Shown here: positions 8,632 to 18,596 of the stretch, piece after piece
How positions within the stretch are numbered: position 1 is the stretch's first letter
Layout of the letters: each line of letters opens with the position of its first letter
Origin: Streptomyces sp. WP-1
GTDB lineage: Bacteria > Actinomycetota > Actinomycetes > Streptomycetales > Streptomycetaceae
NCBI RefSeq assembly: GCF_030450125.1
Contig: NZ_CP123923.1
Location: 1,240,001 to 1,304,000, forward strand
DNA: 64,000 nucleotides
Direction of reading: 5' to 3'
Notes under the pieces: model-generated
What the model was told of the DNA's origin: nothing
The model's input: the letters and a program-made list of their open reading frames with translations, nothing else
Database searches by the model: none
Translations under genes and position numbers: made by a program

Positions 8632-9314
8632 GCCTGTGTCTGAGCGACGTCACGCTCACCTATCCCGACGGCGACACCCGGCTGACCGCTCTGGACCGGG
8701 TCGGCCTGGAGGTGCCCCGGGGCAGCCTGACCGCCGTGGTCGGGCCCTCCGGCTCCGGCAAGTCCAGCCTCCTGGCCGTCGCCGCCACCCTGATCACGCC
8801 GGACACCGGCACCGTCACCATCGACGGCACCCCCACCACCGGACTGAGCCGGGGCGAGCTGGCCGAGCTGCGCCGGGGCCGGATCGGCATCGTCTTCCAG
8901 CAGCCCCATCTGCTGCCCTCCCTCACCGCCGTCGAGCAGCTCCAGGTGATGGCCCACCTCGACGGCCGCTCCCCCGCCGGGGCGCGCGGCCGGGCCATGG
9001 CGCTCCTCGACGCGGTCGGTCTCACCGGCCAGGCCGGGCGCCGCCCCCACCAGCTCTCCGGGGGCCAGCGCCAGCGCGTCAACATCGCCCGCGCCCTGAT
9101 GAACGACCCCACCGTCCTCCTCGTCGACGAGCCCACCAGCGCCCTGGACCACGAACGCGGCACCGCCGTCCTCGACCTGCTCACCCGGCTCACCCAGGAA
9201 CGGGGCACCGCCACCGTCCTGGTCACCCACGACCGCGCCCACCTCGGGGTCGCCGACCGGATCGCCGAGGTCCGGGACGGGCGGCTCGCGCCGGTGCCGA
9301 GGCCCGCGAAGTGA
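8628..9314 (+). CDS. ABC transporter ATP-binding protein (LolD/MacB type)
   Basis: This 228-residue nucleotide-binding subunit has every expected motif: Walker A GPSGSGKSSL, the Q-loop in VFQQPHLLPS, the ABC signature LSGGQRQRVNIARAL, Walker B VLLVDEPTSALD and the H-loop VTHDRAHLG. It starts by a 4-bp overlap with the permease gene, so the two are translationally coupled. It powers the FtsX-type permease; two copies of each subunit are expected in the pump. There is no third gene for a periplasmic adaptor. Confidence 0.94.
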   Translation: MSLCLSDVTLTYPDGDTRLTALDRVGLEVPRGSLTAVVGPSGSGKSSLLAVAATLITPDTGTVTIDGTPTTGLSRGELAELRRGRIGIVFQQPHLLPSLTAVEQLQVMAHLDGRSPAGARGRAMALLDAVGLTGQAGRRPHQLSGGQRQRVNIARALMNDPTVLLVDEPTSALDHERGTAVLDLLTRLTQERGTATVLVTHDRAHLGVADRIAEVRDGRLAPVPRPAK

Positions 9315-9488
9315 CCCGGGGCGCGCGCCGTGCCCCACCGGGCGGTCGGCCTCACCCGGCACCGGGACGGCCGCCCCGGTCGGCACGGGAACGCCTGCCT
9401 CACCCGGCGCCCGGGCGGCTGCCTCGGCCGCCACGCCCCACCGCGATCGGGCCCTTCCCGCAGCCGTGGCTCGCGGTCGGTGTCACGC

Positions 9489-11123
9489 TCACCGCGCGCG
9501 TGACGGCGACGAATGCGCGCGTCGGTCACCGGTGACACCCGCGTCGGTGCGGCACAGCAGGGCGGCCCACAGGTCGAGGCGGTCGGTGAGGCGGGACAGG
9601 TCGCGGCCGGTGAGGCGCTCGATCCGTCCGATGCGGTAGTGGACGGTGTTGACATGCAGATGCAGGGCCTCGGCGGTGCGGGCCCAGGAGCCGTCGCAGG
9701 CGAGGAAGGTCGTCAGGGTCTCCAGCAGCGGTATGGCGGAGGTGCCGCGGATGTCGAGCAGTGGTCCGAGGACGGAGCGGGTGTACGCGGCGCGTACCTG
9801 TGCCGGAACCCCGGTCAGCAGGGCTTCGAGGCTGGTGAGCGTCCTGGCGTCGGTGAGGAGTGACGCGTCCGGCGCGGTGCTGCGCGCGGAGGCCAGGGCG
9901 TAGCGGGCCTCGGCCAGCGCCCTGGGCAGGTCCCGGAGGTCCGTCGCCGGGGAGCCGGTTCCGCCGTGCAGCGGCAGGGGCCGCCCGCACGCGGCGACCC
10001 GCGACCACACCTCGCCGAGCGCGAGCCCGAGCCCGACCCCGGCTCCGACCCCGACCCCGGCTCCGGCTCCGGCTCCGGCTCCGGTGGTCGTGACGTCCCC
10101 CGTCGCGGCTTCGGGTACGGCGGCGAAGACGGTGCCGTCCGGCAGCCACCCGACCGCCGCGCTCCCGGCACCCACACCGGCGAGCACCTCCGCGAGCGCG
10201 CTCTCCGCCATGCCCTCCGCCCGTGTGCCGGTGGCGGCGGCCAGGACCCGGTAGGGCCCGTCGGCGGGCAGCCCGCACGCCCGCAGCGCGCCCTCGATGC
10301 CGACCGCGTCGGCCTCGTCCGCGGCGAGCAGCGCGCCGAGTTCCCCGGCCGCCCGATGAGCGGTGGCCCGGAGCAGTGCGTGCGACGCCTGGCTGCGGCC
10401 GAGGAGCGCGGCGACCTCGTACAGCAGGCGGGGTGGCGCGGCGGCGGGGTCGGGCAGATGGAGGTACCAGCGCTCGTAGGGGGACGCGGCGTCCGAGTCG
10501 ACGGGAACCGCGACCCCACCGCCGTCCGCGAGCACTCGGACCGCCTCGGCCGCGGGCAGGACGTCCGCGCCCGCGGTCGCCGCGACGGTACGGCCGGCGG
10601 CGGTGAGGACGTGCGCGACGGCCCCGTCCGCGAGGTGCGCGAAGGCGGTCGCGACGATCTCCTGCGGACCGGCGTCGCGGGCCACAAGCCGGCTGAGGCG
10701 CCCCCGTACGTACTCCGGCAGCGCGTGGTGGCGGCTCAGTTCGCCCCACTGCTGGAGATAGACGGTCTCGGTGACGGCCCGGAACATCACATGGGCCGGG
10801 ACCCCGGCCACCGGGATGCCGTGCCGCGAGCATGCCTCGATCAGCTCGTCCGGGACCGAGCCGTGGGTCTCCTCCCCCGCCAGCAGCACGGCGGCGTCGG
10901 CGTCCCGCAGCGCGGAGACGAACCGCTCGGCCTTGTCCCGGCCGGCCTCCGGCGTCCACCACACCAGTCCGCTGAGCACGGCCTCGCCCGGCCGGACGAA
11001 GCGGGCGGGGTCCTCCAGATCGGTGACGGTCACCCCGTTGATCTCCCGCCGCAGCAACGCGCTCTTTGCCCACAGCAGACGCAGGCCGAGGGACTCGTCC
11101 CCGAGGAGGTGTTCGACGTGCAT
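9489..11123 (-). CDS. PucR-family (CdaR-like) transcriptional regulator
   Basis: This 544-residue regulator has an N-terminal PucR domain (VEHLLGDESLGLRLLWAKSA..., then VRPGEAVLSGLVWW) and a central GGDEF-like region. It ends in the family's helix-turn-helix, SWARTAEALHLHVNTVHYRI followed by GRIERLTGRDL. The start at 11123 leaves the usual spacing before the VEHLL strand. It is transcribed away from the molybdenum hydroxylase genes, a layout that for this family (named after the purine-catabolism regulator PucR) suggests that it controls them. A Gly/Ala/Val-rich linker at about residues 345-370 comes from a simple-sequence tract at 10020-10085. Confidence 0.88.
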   Translation of the reverse strand: MHVEHLLGDESLGLRLLWAKSALLRREINGVTVTDLEDPARFVRPGEAVLSGLVWWTPEAGRDKAERFVSALRDADAAVLLAGEETHGSVPDELIEACSRHGIPVAGVPAHVMFRAVTETVYLQQWGELSRHHALPEYVRGRLSRLVARDAGPQEIVATAFAHLADGAVAHVLTAAGRTVAATAGADVLPAAEAVRVLADGGGVAVPVDSDAASPYERWYLHLPDPAAAPPRLLYEVAALLGRSQASHALLRATAHRAAGELGALLAADEADAVGIEGALRACGLPADGPYRVLAAATGTRAEGMAESALAEVLAGVGAGSAAVGWLPDGTVFAAVPEAATGDVTTTGAGAGAGAGVGVGAGVGLGLALGEVWSRVAACGRPLPLHGGTGSPATDLRDLPRALAEARYALASARSTAPDASLLTDARTLTSLEALLTGVPAQVRAAYTRSVLGPLLDIRGTSAIPLLETLTTFLACDGSWARTAEALHLHVNTVHYRIGRIERLTGRDLSRLTDRLDLWAALLCRTDAGVTGDRRAHSSPSRAR

Positions 11124-11178
11124 ACGTGCGCTGGCTCCCTGTGCGGCGGCCGGGCACGGGGCATGCGCCCGGCACCTC

Positions 11179-11218
11179 GCATTCACCAGGCGAATGCGAG
11201 TGATCGCATGGTAAATGC
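11179..11218. promoter_or_regulatory. Nested inverted repeats in the pucR/hydroxylase divergent promoter
   Basis: Two palindromes are nested in the 213-bp divergent gap. The inner one is ATGCGA-GTGA-TCGCAT (11194-11209), with perfect 6-bp arms. The outer one pairs GCATTCACC (11179-11187) with GGTAAATGC (11210-11218), with one mismatch. The symmetry and position suit an operator for a dimeric regulator, most simply the PucR protein encoded alongside. This is inference only. Confidence 0.45.
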
Positions 11219-11336
11219 CAGACGGGACGGGCGGTATGCCTCTTGGTTGATCCTCCATGGATCGGCCCGGAAAAGTCCGCGTTTCCGTGTGGTGAACCAG
11301 TCGTCCCGGCCGGGCCGCGTTGCTTCACTGACGGTC

Positions 11337-12149
11337 ATGGACCTGAACACGGTGGCCGAGGTACGGGACGCCCGGACCCCCGCGCCCTGGCGGCCGGGCG
11401 ACGCCTGGCTGGGCGGCGGCACGTATCTCTTCTCCGAGCCCCAGCCGCACCTGCGGCGCCTGGTGGACCTGAGCCGCACCGGCTGGACCCCGGTGGCACT
11501 CCGCGCGGACGGTTCGCTGGAGATCGCCGCCACCTGCACCATCGCCCAGCTGTCCCGCTTCGCGAAACAGCTCACGGCGCGGGCGGCACCGCTGTTCGAG
11601 CAGTGCTGCCGGGCCTTCCTGGCCTCCTTCAAGATCTGGAACATGGCCACCGTCGGCGGCAATCTCTGCAACGCCCTCCCGGCCGGGCCGATGATCTCCC
11701 TCACCGCCGCACTGGACGGCCGGTGCCTGCTGCTGGCCCAGGACGGCGCCCTCCGTCAGGTGCGCGTCGCCGACTTCGTCACCGGCGCGGGCCGCAAGGA
11801 CCTCGCCGAGGGCGAGCTGCTGCGGTCCGTCACGCTGCCGGCCCGCGCCCTGTCCTGCCGTACGGCGTTCCGGCAGGCGTCGCTGTACGGGCTGGGCCGT
11901 TCCGGGGTGCTGGTCATCGGCGCGCTGGACCCGGTCGACGGCTCCCTCGCGCTCACCGTCACCGCGTCGACCGTCCGGCCGGTGCGGCTCTGGTTCCCGC
12001 TGCCGCCGTCCGCCGGGGCGCTGCGGGCGGCCATCGGCTCGGCCGTCGCGGACGACGAGTGGTTCGACGACATCCACGGGCTGCCCGAGTGGCGGCGCCA
12101 TATGACCTTGCGGTTCGCGGAGGAGATCCGCAGAGAGGTGACCGGATGA
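11337..12149 (+). CDS. Molybdenum hydroxylase FAD-binding subunit (XDH/CoxM-like)
   Basis: This 270-residue flavoprotein passes electrons from the iron-sulfur clusters of its partner to an external acceptor. The FAD signatures [12 protein letters not shown] near residue 25 and [19 protein letters not shown] near residue 100 match the xanthine dehydrogenase/CO dehydrogenase medium-subunit family. Its stop overlaps the next start as ATGA, so it is co-translated with the large fused subunit. It lies divergent from the PucR gene. Purine oxidation is the simplest guess, but nicotinate- or aldehyde-type substrates are equally possible. Confidence 0.87.
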   Translation: MDLNTVAEVRDARTPAPWRPGDAWLGGGTYLFSEPQPHLRRLVDLSRTGWTPVALRADGSLEIAATCTIAQLSRFAKQLTARAAPLFEQCCRAFLASFKIWNMATVGGNLCNALPAGPMISLTAALDGRCLLLAQDGALRQVRVADFVTGAGRKDLAEGELLRSVTLPARALSCRTAFRQASLYGLGRSGVLVIGALDPVDGSLALTVTASTVRPVRLWFPLPPSAGALRAAIGSAVADDEWFDDIHGLPEWRRHMTLRFAEEIRREVTG

Positions 12150-14893
12150 ACATCGAGGTCAACGGCCGTGTCCACGACGAGGAGCCGCGCCCCGGCCAGT
12201 GTCTGCGCACCTACGTGCGCGAACGCGGCTGGTTCGGGGTGAAGAAGGGCTGCGACGCCGGGGACTGCGGTGCCTGCACGGTCCACGTCGACGGCGAGCC
12301 CGTCCACAGCTGCCTCTACCCGGCCTTCCGCGCCGACGGCCGGGCGGTCACCACCGTGGAGGGCCTGGCCGCGCCGGACGGCGAACTCCATCCCGTACAG
12401 CGGAAGTTCCTCGACGCGCAGGGCTTCCAGTGCGGTTTCTGCACCGCCGGGTACCTGATGACCACGGCCGCGCTGGACGCGGACCAACTCGCCGACCTGC
12501 CCCGGGCGTTCAAGGGCAATCTGTGCCGCTGCACCGGCTACCGGGCCATCGAGGACGCCGTACGCGGGATCAAGCACGTGGAGGCTCCCGGCGCGGGCGA
12601 GTCCGTCGGACGCAACCTGCCCGCCCCGGCCGGACCCCAGGTCGTCACCGGCACCGCCCGCTACACCTTCGACATCGACGTCCCCGGCCTGCTGCACATG
12701 AAGCTGCTGCGCTCCCCGCACGCCCATGCCCGCGTCACCGCGATCGACACGGCCGCCGCCCTGCGCGTCCCCGGCGTGCACGCCGTACTCACCCACGAGG
12801 ACGCTCCCGCACGGCACTTCTCCACCGCCCGCCACGAACACCCAGAGGAGGACCCGGACGACACCCGCGTCCTCGACGACACCGTCCGGTACGTCGGCCA
12901 GCGGGTCGCCGCCGTGGTGGCGGACAGCGAGGCGGCGGCCGAGGAGGGCTGCCGGCGGATCGAGGTCGCGTACGAGGTGCTGCCCGCCGTCCTCGATCCG
13001 CAGGAGGCGATGCGGCCGGGCGCCCCGGTCGTCCACGACAAGGACCCGGTGACGGCCCGGATCGCCCGCCCCCGGGACAACGTGGTCGGCGAGGCGCACG
13101 GCGAGATCGGCGACGTCGAGGAAGGCTTCGCCGCGGCCGACGCCGTGTACGAGGCGACCTTCCCCACCCAGCGCGTGCAGCACGCCAGCCTGGAGACGCA
13201 CGGCGCGGTGGCCTGGCTCGACGAGGACGACCGGCTGAACGTCCGGTCCAGCACCCAGACCCCGTTCCTCACCCGCCGCGCCCTGTGCGCCCTCTACGGC
13301 CTCCCGCACGACAGGGTCCGGGTCGTCGCGGGCCGGGTCGGCGGCGGGTTCGGCGGCAAGCAGGAGATGCTCGTCGAGGACATCGTCGCGCTGGCGGTGC
13401 TGCGGCTGCGGCGTCCGGTGAAGCTGGAGTACACCCGCGCCGAGCAGTTCTACGGCGCCACCACCCGGCACCCCTTCACCATCGGTGTGAAGGCCGGTGC
13501 CAGGAGCGACGGCACCCTCACCGCGCTCCGGTTGCGGGTGGTCTCCGATACGGGCGCGTACGGCAACCACGGCCCGGCGGTGATGTTCCACAGCGTCGGC
13601 GAGTCCACGGCCGTCTACCGCGCCCCGCACAAGAAGGTCGACGCCTACGCCGTCTACACGCACACCGTCCCGGCCGGCGCCTTCCGCGGCTACGGCCTCG
13701 GGCAGGTCATGTTCGCCGTCGAGTCCGCGCTGGACGAACTCGCCCGCCGACTCGGCCTGGACCCGCTGGAGTTCAAGGCACGCAACATCATCGGCCCCGG
13801 CGAGCCGATGCTCAGCCCGGGCGGCCACGAGGAGGACCTGCACATCGCCGGCTACGGCCTCGACCAGTGTCTGGGCATCGTCCGCCGCGCCCGGACGGAA
13901 CCCCGGGGCGAGCCCGCGCCCGAGGGCTGGCTGGTCGGCGAGGGCGCGGCCCTGGCCATGATCGCCACGGGCCCGCCGGGCGGCCACATCGCCGACGCCC
14001 GCGCCGCCCTGCTGCCGGACGGAGGCTTCGATCTCGCCGTCGGCACCGCCGAGTTCGGCAACGGCACCACCACCGTGCACCGGCAGATCGCGGCCGGGGA
14101 ACTGGCCACCACCGTCGAGCGGATCGCCGTCCGGCAGTCCGACACGGACGTCGTACGCCACGACACCGGCGCCTTCGCCTCGACCGGTGTGGTGGTCGCG
14201 GGCAAGGCCACGCTGCGGGCCGCCCGCGCCCTCGCCGACCTGCTTCTCGACTTCACCGCCGCCCACCTCCATGTGCCGCGTGGCGACTGCCACTTGGCGG
14301 AGGAGGCCGTCCTGCACCCGGGCGGGCGGCTGCCGCTGAAGGAGCTGTACGCGGCCGCCCGCGCGGTCGGCGTCGAGTGCGCCGCGGACGGCCACTTCGG
14401 CGGCACCCCGCGCTCGGTCGCCTTCAACGCCCAGTGGTTCCGGCTGGCCGTGGACCCCGGCACCGGCGAGATACGGATCCTGCGCAGTGTGCACGCGGCC
14501 GACGCGGGCAAGGTCATGAACCCGATGCAGTGCCGGGGCCAGGTGGAGGGCGGGGTCGCGCAGGCGCTCGGGGCCACGCTCTTCGAGAACGTCCGCATCG
14601 ACGGGCACGGCGAGGTCGAGACGGCCGCGTTCCGCCGGTACCGGCTCCCCCAGTACGCCGATGTCCCGCGCACCGAGGTCCACTTCACGGAGACCGCGGA
14701 CGCCATCGGCCCCCTCGGCGCCAAGTCCATGAGCGAGAGCCCCTTCAACCCGGTCGCCCCCGCCTTCGCCAACGCGCTGCGCGACGCGACCGGCCTCCGC
14801 TTCACCGAACTCCCGCTGACCCGCGACCGGGTGTGGCTCGCCCTGCACCGGGCCGGGGTGACGGGTCAGCCGAGGGTGAGCAGCTCCTCGTAG
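12146..14893 (+). CDS. Fused [2Fe-2S]/molybdopterin hydroxylase subunit (xanthine dehydrogenase family)
   Basis: This 915-residue protein joins two modules that are separate subunits in many relatives. Residues 1-145 are the iron-sulfur part: Cys36, Cys41, Cys44 and Cys56 form the plant-ferredoxin-type site, and Cys96, Cys99, Cys127 and Cys129 the second cluster (CGFC...CRC). From about residue 165 onward is the molybdenum cofactor domain, with [10 protein letters not shown] and, near the C-terminus, GAKSMSES carrying the expected catalytic glutamate. With the FAD protein this makes a two-gene enzyme. Substrate is not resolved by sequence. The last 28 bp overlap the end of the convergent M24 gene. 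Confidence 0.9.
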   Translation: MNIEVNGRVHDEEPRPGQCLRTYVRERGWFGVKKGCDAGDCGACTVHVDGEPVHSCLYPAFRADGRAVTTVEGLAAPDGELHPVQRKFLDAQGFQCGFCTAGYLMTTAALDADQLADLPRAFKGNLCRCTGYRAIEDAVRGIKHVEAPGAGESVGRNLPAPAGPQVVTGTARYTFDIDVPGLLHMKLLRSPHAHARVTAIDTAAALRVPGVHAVLTHEDAPARHFSTARHEHPEEDPDDTRVLDDTVRYVGQRVAAVVADSEAAAEEGCRRIEVAYEVLPAVLDPQEAMRPGAPVVHDKDPVTARIARPRDNVVGEAHGEIGDVEEGFAAADAVYEATFPTQRVQHASLETHGAVAWLDEDDRLNVRSSTQTPFLTRRALCALYGLPHDRVRVVAGRVGGGFGGKQEMLVEDIVALAVLRLRRPVKLEYTRAEQFYGATTRHPFTIGVKAGARSDGTLTALRLRVVSDTGAYGNHGPAVMFHSVGESTAVYRAPHKKVDAYAVYTHTVPAGAFRGYGLGQVMFAVESALDELARRLGLDPLEFKARNIIGPGEPMLSPGGHEEDLHIAGYGLDQCLGIVRRARTEPRGEPAPEGWLVGEGAALAMIATGPPGGHIADARAALLPDGGFDLAVGTAEFGNGTTTVHRQIAAGELATTVERIAVRQSDTDVVRHDTGAFASTGVVVAGKATLRAARALADLLLDFTAAHLHVPRGDCHLAEEAVLHPGGRLPLKELYAAARAVGVECAADGHFGGTPRSVAFNAQWFRLAVDPGTGEIRILRSVHAADAGKVMNPMQCRGQVEGGVAQALGATLFENVRIDGHGEVETAAFRRYRLPQYADVPRTEVHFTETADAIGPLGAKSMSESPFNPVAPAFANALRDATGLRFTELPLTRDRVWLALHRAGVTGQPRVSSSS

Positions 14894-15558
14894 AAGCCCC
14901 CGAACTTTCGCTGCCGGTCAACGAGATGGATCTCCAGGATCCAGTGGCAGCGGCGCCCGGCCTTGTCCGTGCGCCGCAGCGGGGTCTCGTTCGCGGGGGC
15001 GATGTACGACTCCACGTCCGCGCCGTCGATCCGCTCGTGCGGGAACTCGCCCACCAGATGTCCGGCGTGCCAGCCGCCCAGCTCCCACCCGGCCTCGGCG
15101 GCCAGCCGCCGCACCTCGGCGTACAGCCGCTCGCCGGTGATGTCCGGGTCGGCCTCGAAGAAGCGGCGGCCCGCGGCGAAGACCTTCGGCAGGTCGTCCC
15201 GCAGCCGGTGCTTGACCGGGTCGTCGCCGAGGACGAAGGTCCGGCCGAAGTCGGCCTCGTACTCCTCGAAGATCGGCCCGAAGTCGGCGAACACGATGTC
15301 GTCCGCGCCGATCACCCGGTCCGGCGGGTTCTCCCGGTACGGCTTGAGCGTGTTCGGTCCGGAGCGGATGATCCGCTTGTGCCAGTGCCGGGTCGTGCCG
15401 AACAGCTCGTTGGCCAGGTCCCGGACGCGGTCGCTGACCGCCCGCTCCCCCTCTCCCGGCGCGATCAGTCCGCGCTCCTCGATCTCCACGAAGAGCCGCT
15501 CGGCCTTCGCCTGGGCGTCCAGCAGTCGCGCCGCGCGCGTGGGTTCGTCATCCGCCAT
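14866..15558 (-). CDS. M24-family metallopeptidase-like protein
   Basis: This 230-residue protein has the pita-bread fold signature of M24 enzymes (methionine aminopeptidase, Xaa-Pro peptidase). Ordered candidate metal ligands are the two aspartates in [20 protein letters not shown], the histidine in [12 protein letters not shown], and the glutamate in [10 protein letters not shown]. The N-terminal half of Xaa-Pro peptidases is absent, so only the catalytic domain is present. The start is the ATG at 15558, giving [16 protein letters not shown]. Its 3' end overlaps the hydroxylase gene convergently. The physiological substrate is unknown. Confidence 0.85.
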   Translation of the reverse strand: MADDEPTRAARLLDAQAKAERLFVEIEERGLIAPGEGERAVSDRVRDLANELFGTTRHWHKRIIRSGPNTLKPYRENPPDRVIGADDIVFADFGPIFEEYEADFGRTFVLGDDPVKHRLRDDLPKVFAAGRRFFEADPDITGERLYAEVRRLAAEAGWELGGWHAGHLVGEFPHERIDGADVESYIAPANETPLRRTDKAGRRCHWILEIHLVDRQRKFGGFYEELLTLG

Positions 15559-15735
15559 GGCGCCGAAGGTAACAGCCGGACCGTCCCCGGCCGCGACGGC
15601 CGGCTCGGTTCTCCCGCCGGCCAGGGGCGGGGCGTCCGCCGCTCCCCGCGCGCTGCCGGGCATCACCAGAGGTGAGCGCCTACGCTGCAAGGGACGTAGG
15701 ACAACAGGACGAGATGACGAGAAAGGGCGCGGTCC

Positions 15736-16371
15736 GTGGCCGAATCGCCTCCCCCCGCGGCCGGTGTCTCCGGTCGCATTCCCCCCGGGCAACGGCATGT
15801 GCACGGCTGGCCGGTCTCACACTACGGACCGGTCCCCCGCTTCCGCCCCGAGCGCTGGAACCTGCGCGTCTTCGGCGCCACCGCCTCCGGTGAGACGCAC
15901 GAGTGGACCTTCGACGGCCTCGCCGACCTCCCGCGCACCACCGTCGTCGCCGATCTGCACTGCGCGAGCGGCCCCACCTCCACCGACCACGAGTGGTACG
16001 GCATCCCCGCGGCGGCCGTCCTGGAGCTGGTCCCGCCGGCGCCCGGGGTCGGGCATGTCATGGCGTGGGCGGAGTACGGCTACTCCGCCAACATGCGCCT
16101 GAGCGACTTCTCCTCACCCGAGACCCTCCTGGTCACCCACCACAACGGTGAGCCGCTCACCGCCGAACACGGCTTCCCCCTGCGCCTGGTCGTCCCCCAT
16201 CTCTACGGCTACAAGAGCGCCAAGTGGCTGCGCGGCATCGAGTACATGACCGCCGACCGGCGCGGTTTCTGGGAGGAGCGCGGCTACCACAACATCGCCG
16301 ACCCCTGGAAGCAGCAGCGCTACTCCTACCTGGAGGAGGACGCCGACGGACCGCACCGACCGGCTTCCTAG
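15736..16371 (+). CDS. Sulfite oxidase-like molybdopterin oxidoreductase domain protein
   Basis: This 211-residue protein matches the molybdopterin-binding domain of the sulfite oxidase/YedY (MsrP) superfamily. It includes the molybdenum-ligating cysteine in VADLHCASGPTS, the WYGIPAAAVLE strand, and the end segment LVVPHLYGYKSAKWLRGIEY. There is no haem domain, dimerisation domain or Tat signal, so it appears to be a cytoplasmic single-domain member of the kind common in actinobacteria. The start is GTG at 15736. It needs the same cofactor as the hydroxylase upstream, but an opposing gene separates them. Confidence 0.85.
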   Translation: MAESPPPAAGVSGRIPPGQRHVHGWPVSHYGPVPRFRPERWNLRVFGATASGETHEWTFDGLADLPRTTVVADLHCASGPTSTDHEWYGIPAAAVLELVPPAPGVGHVMAWAEYGYSANMRLSDFSSPETLLVTHHNGEPLTAEHGFPLRLVVPHLYGYKSAKWLRGIEYMTADRRGFWEERGYHNIADPWKQQRYSYLEEDADGPHRPAS

Positions 16372-16398
16372 CGCCGTGCCCGGCAGGCGGGAGCGCGG

Positions 16399-17850
16399 TC
16401 AGGCGCCGTGATGGCCGCCCGCCCACACGGCGGGGGTGCGCCCCGCCCAGGGAGCGGCCTGTTCCAGCTGCCCGGCGAGACGGAAGAGGACGTCCTCGCG
16501 GCCGTATCCCGCGGCGAACTGGATGCCGATGGGGAGCCCGGTGGCGGGGTCCGTCTCCAGGGGGACGGACATGGCGGGGGTGCCGGCGACATTGAACGCG
16601 GCGGTGAACGGCGAGCGGTGGAAGACCCGTTCGAGCCAGCCGAGCCCGTCGATGCTCTCGGCGCTCCCGGCGTACGTGCCGAGGGGGACGGGCAGTTCGG
16701 GCAGGGTCGGGGTGAGCAGCAGGTCGTACTCCGTGAAGTACCGGCCGATCGCGCGCGCGACGCTGTTGCGCATCGCGAGCGCGTCCACGAACTCGGCGCC
16801 GCTGACTTGCCGTCCGTAGACGTAACTGGCGAGCGTCTCGGGTTCGAGGGTGGTGAGGTCGATCGGGCGCCCGAAGGCGGCGGCGAAGCCGTCGATCCAC
16901 GTCACCAGGTTGGTGCTCCAGAGACGGGCGTTGGCGAGGACGAACTCCTCCCAGCCGATGCCGAGTTCGACCTCGGCCTCCGCCACCCGGTGCCCCAGGG
17001 ACTCGGCCAGTCGCGCGGCACGGAGGGTCGCGTCGACCATGGCGCCGTCGACGGCCCGGCCGCCCCAGGGCCGTGTGAGGAGGCCGATCCGCAGACTGCC
17101 CGGGGAACGGGTGATCTCCTGTGCGTACGGCCGCTCCGGCCGCTGGGCCGCGTAGGGGTCACCGGCCTCGGGGCCCTGGACGAGATCCAGCAGCGCGGCG
17201 CTGTCGCGCACCGAGCGGCTGAGGAAGCCGTGGACGGCGAGCCCGTTGAAGACCTCGTCGGTGTCCGGTCCCATGGAGATCCGGCCCCGGGTCGGCTTCA
17301 GCCCGAACAGGCCGTTGGCGGCGGCGGGGACCCGGATGGAGCCCGCCGCGTCGGTGGCATGCGCGATCGGGACGATGCCCGCGGCGACGGCGGCCCCCGA
17401 GCCGCCGCTGGAGCCGCCGGGGCTGCGGGCCGGGTCCCAGGGGTTGCGGGTGGCGCCGTACAGGACGCCTTCCGTGGTGGTGCTGTACGCGAACTCCGGA
17501 GTCGCCGTGCGGCCGAGCGTCACCAGCCCGGCGCGGCGCAGGCGCGCCATGAGCGAGGAGTCGGCCCCGGCGACGTTCCCCGCCGCGATACGGCTGCCCA
17601 GCTCCAGCCGCCGGCCGGCCATCGCGACCGCGAGATCCTTGATCAGGAACGGCACCCCCGCCAGCGGCGTGCTGCCGGGAGCCGGTATGTCCTGGGCGGG
17701 CCAGGTCTCGACCACGGCGTTGAGCTGCGGATTCACCGCGTCGTACGCCGCCTGGGCGGTCGCGGCGAGTTCCGTGGCGGTCACCTGGCCGCGCGCCACC
17801 AGGCCGGCCAGGCCGATGCCGTCGTAGCTCACGTACTCGGAGAGTTTCAT
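16399..17850 (-). CDS. Amidase (amidase-signature family)
   Basis: This 483-residue amidase-signature hydrolase would cleave a carboxamide through a Ser-cis-Ser-Lys triad. The catalytic lysine lies in PFLIKDLAVAMAGRR near residue 80, and the Gly/Ser-rich signature is PGGSSGGSGAAVAAGIVPIA near residue 160, followed by GLFGLKPTRGRIS. It lacks a GatA-type context (no gatB or gatC), so a catabolic amidase is likelier than tRNA amidotransferase. It is transcribed divergently from the TetR gene over a large palindrome, so regulation by that TetR protein is the natural reading. Confidence 0.9.
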   Translation of the reverse strand: MKLSEYVSYDGIGLAGLVARGQVTATELAATAQAAYDAVNPQLNAVVETWPAQDIPAPGSTPLAGVPFLIKDLAVAMAGRRLELGSRIAAGNVAGADSSLMARLRRAGLVTLGRTATPEFAYSTTTEGVLYGATRNPWDPARSPGGSSGGSGAAVAAGIVPIAHATDAAGSIRVPAAANGLFGLKPTRGRISMGPDTDEVFNGLAVHGFLSRSVRDSAALLDLVQGPEAGDPYAAQRPERPYAQEITRSPGSLRIGLLTRPWGGRAVDGAMVDATLRAARLAESLGHRVAEAEVELGIGWEEFVLANARLWSTNLVTWIDGFAAAFGRPIDLTTLEPETLASYVYGRQVSGAEFVDALAMRNSVARAIGRYFTEYDLLLTPTLPELPVPLGTYAGSAESIDGLGWLERVFHRSPFTAAFNVAGTPAMSVPLETDPATGLPIGIQFAAGYGREDVLFRLAGQLEQAAPWAGRTPAVWAGGHHGA

Positions 17851-17868
17851 GGTCGTCCCTTCAGAAAA

Positions 17869-17928
17869 ACGGTACCGATCAGTCCCGGACGATACCGAGC
17901 GGTATCGTCCGGGACTGATCGGTACCGT
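17869..17928. promoter_or_regulatory. 60-bp perfect palindrome between amidase and tetR genes
   Basis: Arms of 29 bp (17869-17897 and 17900-17928) are exact reverse complements around a 2-bp centre. Inside are four related 8-bp boxes: CGGTACCG, CGATACCG, CGGTATCG and CGGTACCG. The whole can therefore bind more than one dimer. It fills nearly half of the 137-bp divergent promoter region, only 18 bp from the amidase start. This is the expected site of an autoregulated TetR repressor. Confidence 0.8.
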
Positions 17929-17987
17929 AGCATTGGGATCGGGCGGCGCACCGCCCACCGGGACCGACGAGGAGCCGTACGGCGACC

Positions 17988-18596
17988 ATGGACAGAGCCA
18001 GCAGGCAGAGCAGGGTGGCCAAGCTGCCCCCGCGGGAACGGATCCTCGACGCGGCGGAGGAACTCTTCTCCCGCGAGGGCATCAAGGCGGTGGGGGTCCA
18101 GGCGATCGCCGACCGCGCCAAGACCACCAAGATGGCGCTGTACCGGCATTTCGCGACCAAGGACGCGCTGGTCGAGGAGTGGCTGCGCATCGTCGCGGCC
18201 GACTACACCGCCGTGTTCGACCGGCTGGCGGACGCGCACCCCGACGAGCCCCGGGAGCAGATCCTGGGGATGGCCCGGTTCATCGCCGACGGGCTTCCCG
18301 AGATCTCGCACCGGGGGTGTCCGTTCATCAACTCGCTCGCCGAACTGCCGGACCGCGCGCACCCGGCACGCCGGCTGATCGAGACCCACAAGGCCGGGCA
18401 GCTGCGCCGGCTCACCGATCTGTGCGCACGGGCCGGGCTGCCCGCTCCGGACGAGGCGGCGGCGGAGATCACCTTCATCCTCGAAGGGGCCCAGGTGAGC
18501 GCCCAGAACGGATGCGTCGAGCACGCGGGTGAACGGCTCATGAGAATCGTGGAGGCCCTCCTGGACCGCCACTCGGCCTCTGCGCCCGCCTCCTGA
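17988..18596 (+). CDS. TetR/AcrR-family transcriptional regulator
   Basis: This 202-residue regulator has the TetR helix-turn-helix at residues about 15-62 (RILDAAEELFSREGIKAVGV, then IADRAKTTKMALYRHFATKD). The C-terminal ligand domain includes ISHRGCPFINSLAELPD. It starts at ATG 17988, 59 bp from the edge of the palindrome, and is divergent from the amidase. By family behaviour it should repress itself and the amidase until a small molecule, perhaps the amidase substrate, binds. Confidence 0.9.
   Translation: MDRASRQSRVAKLPPRERILDAAEELFSREGIKAVGVQAIADRAKTTKMALYRHFATKDALVEEWLRIVAADYTAVFDRLADAHPDEPREQILGMARFIADGLPEISHRGCPFINSLAELPDRAHPARRLIETHKAGQLRRLTDLCARAGLPAPDEAAAEITFILEGAQVSAQNGCVEHAGERLMRIVEALLDRHSASAPAS

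Noticed and set aside
11756..14848. 1030-codon open frame antisense to the molybdenum hydroxylase
   Set aside because: It arises from high GC third positions of the sense gene, which has complete cofactor motifs. The antisense product is low-complexity with no motif.
16399..17850. GatA subunit of aspartyl/glutamyl-tRNA amidotransferase
   Set aside because: No gatB or gatC is adjacent, and divergent TetR control is unlike a housekeeping translation gene.
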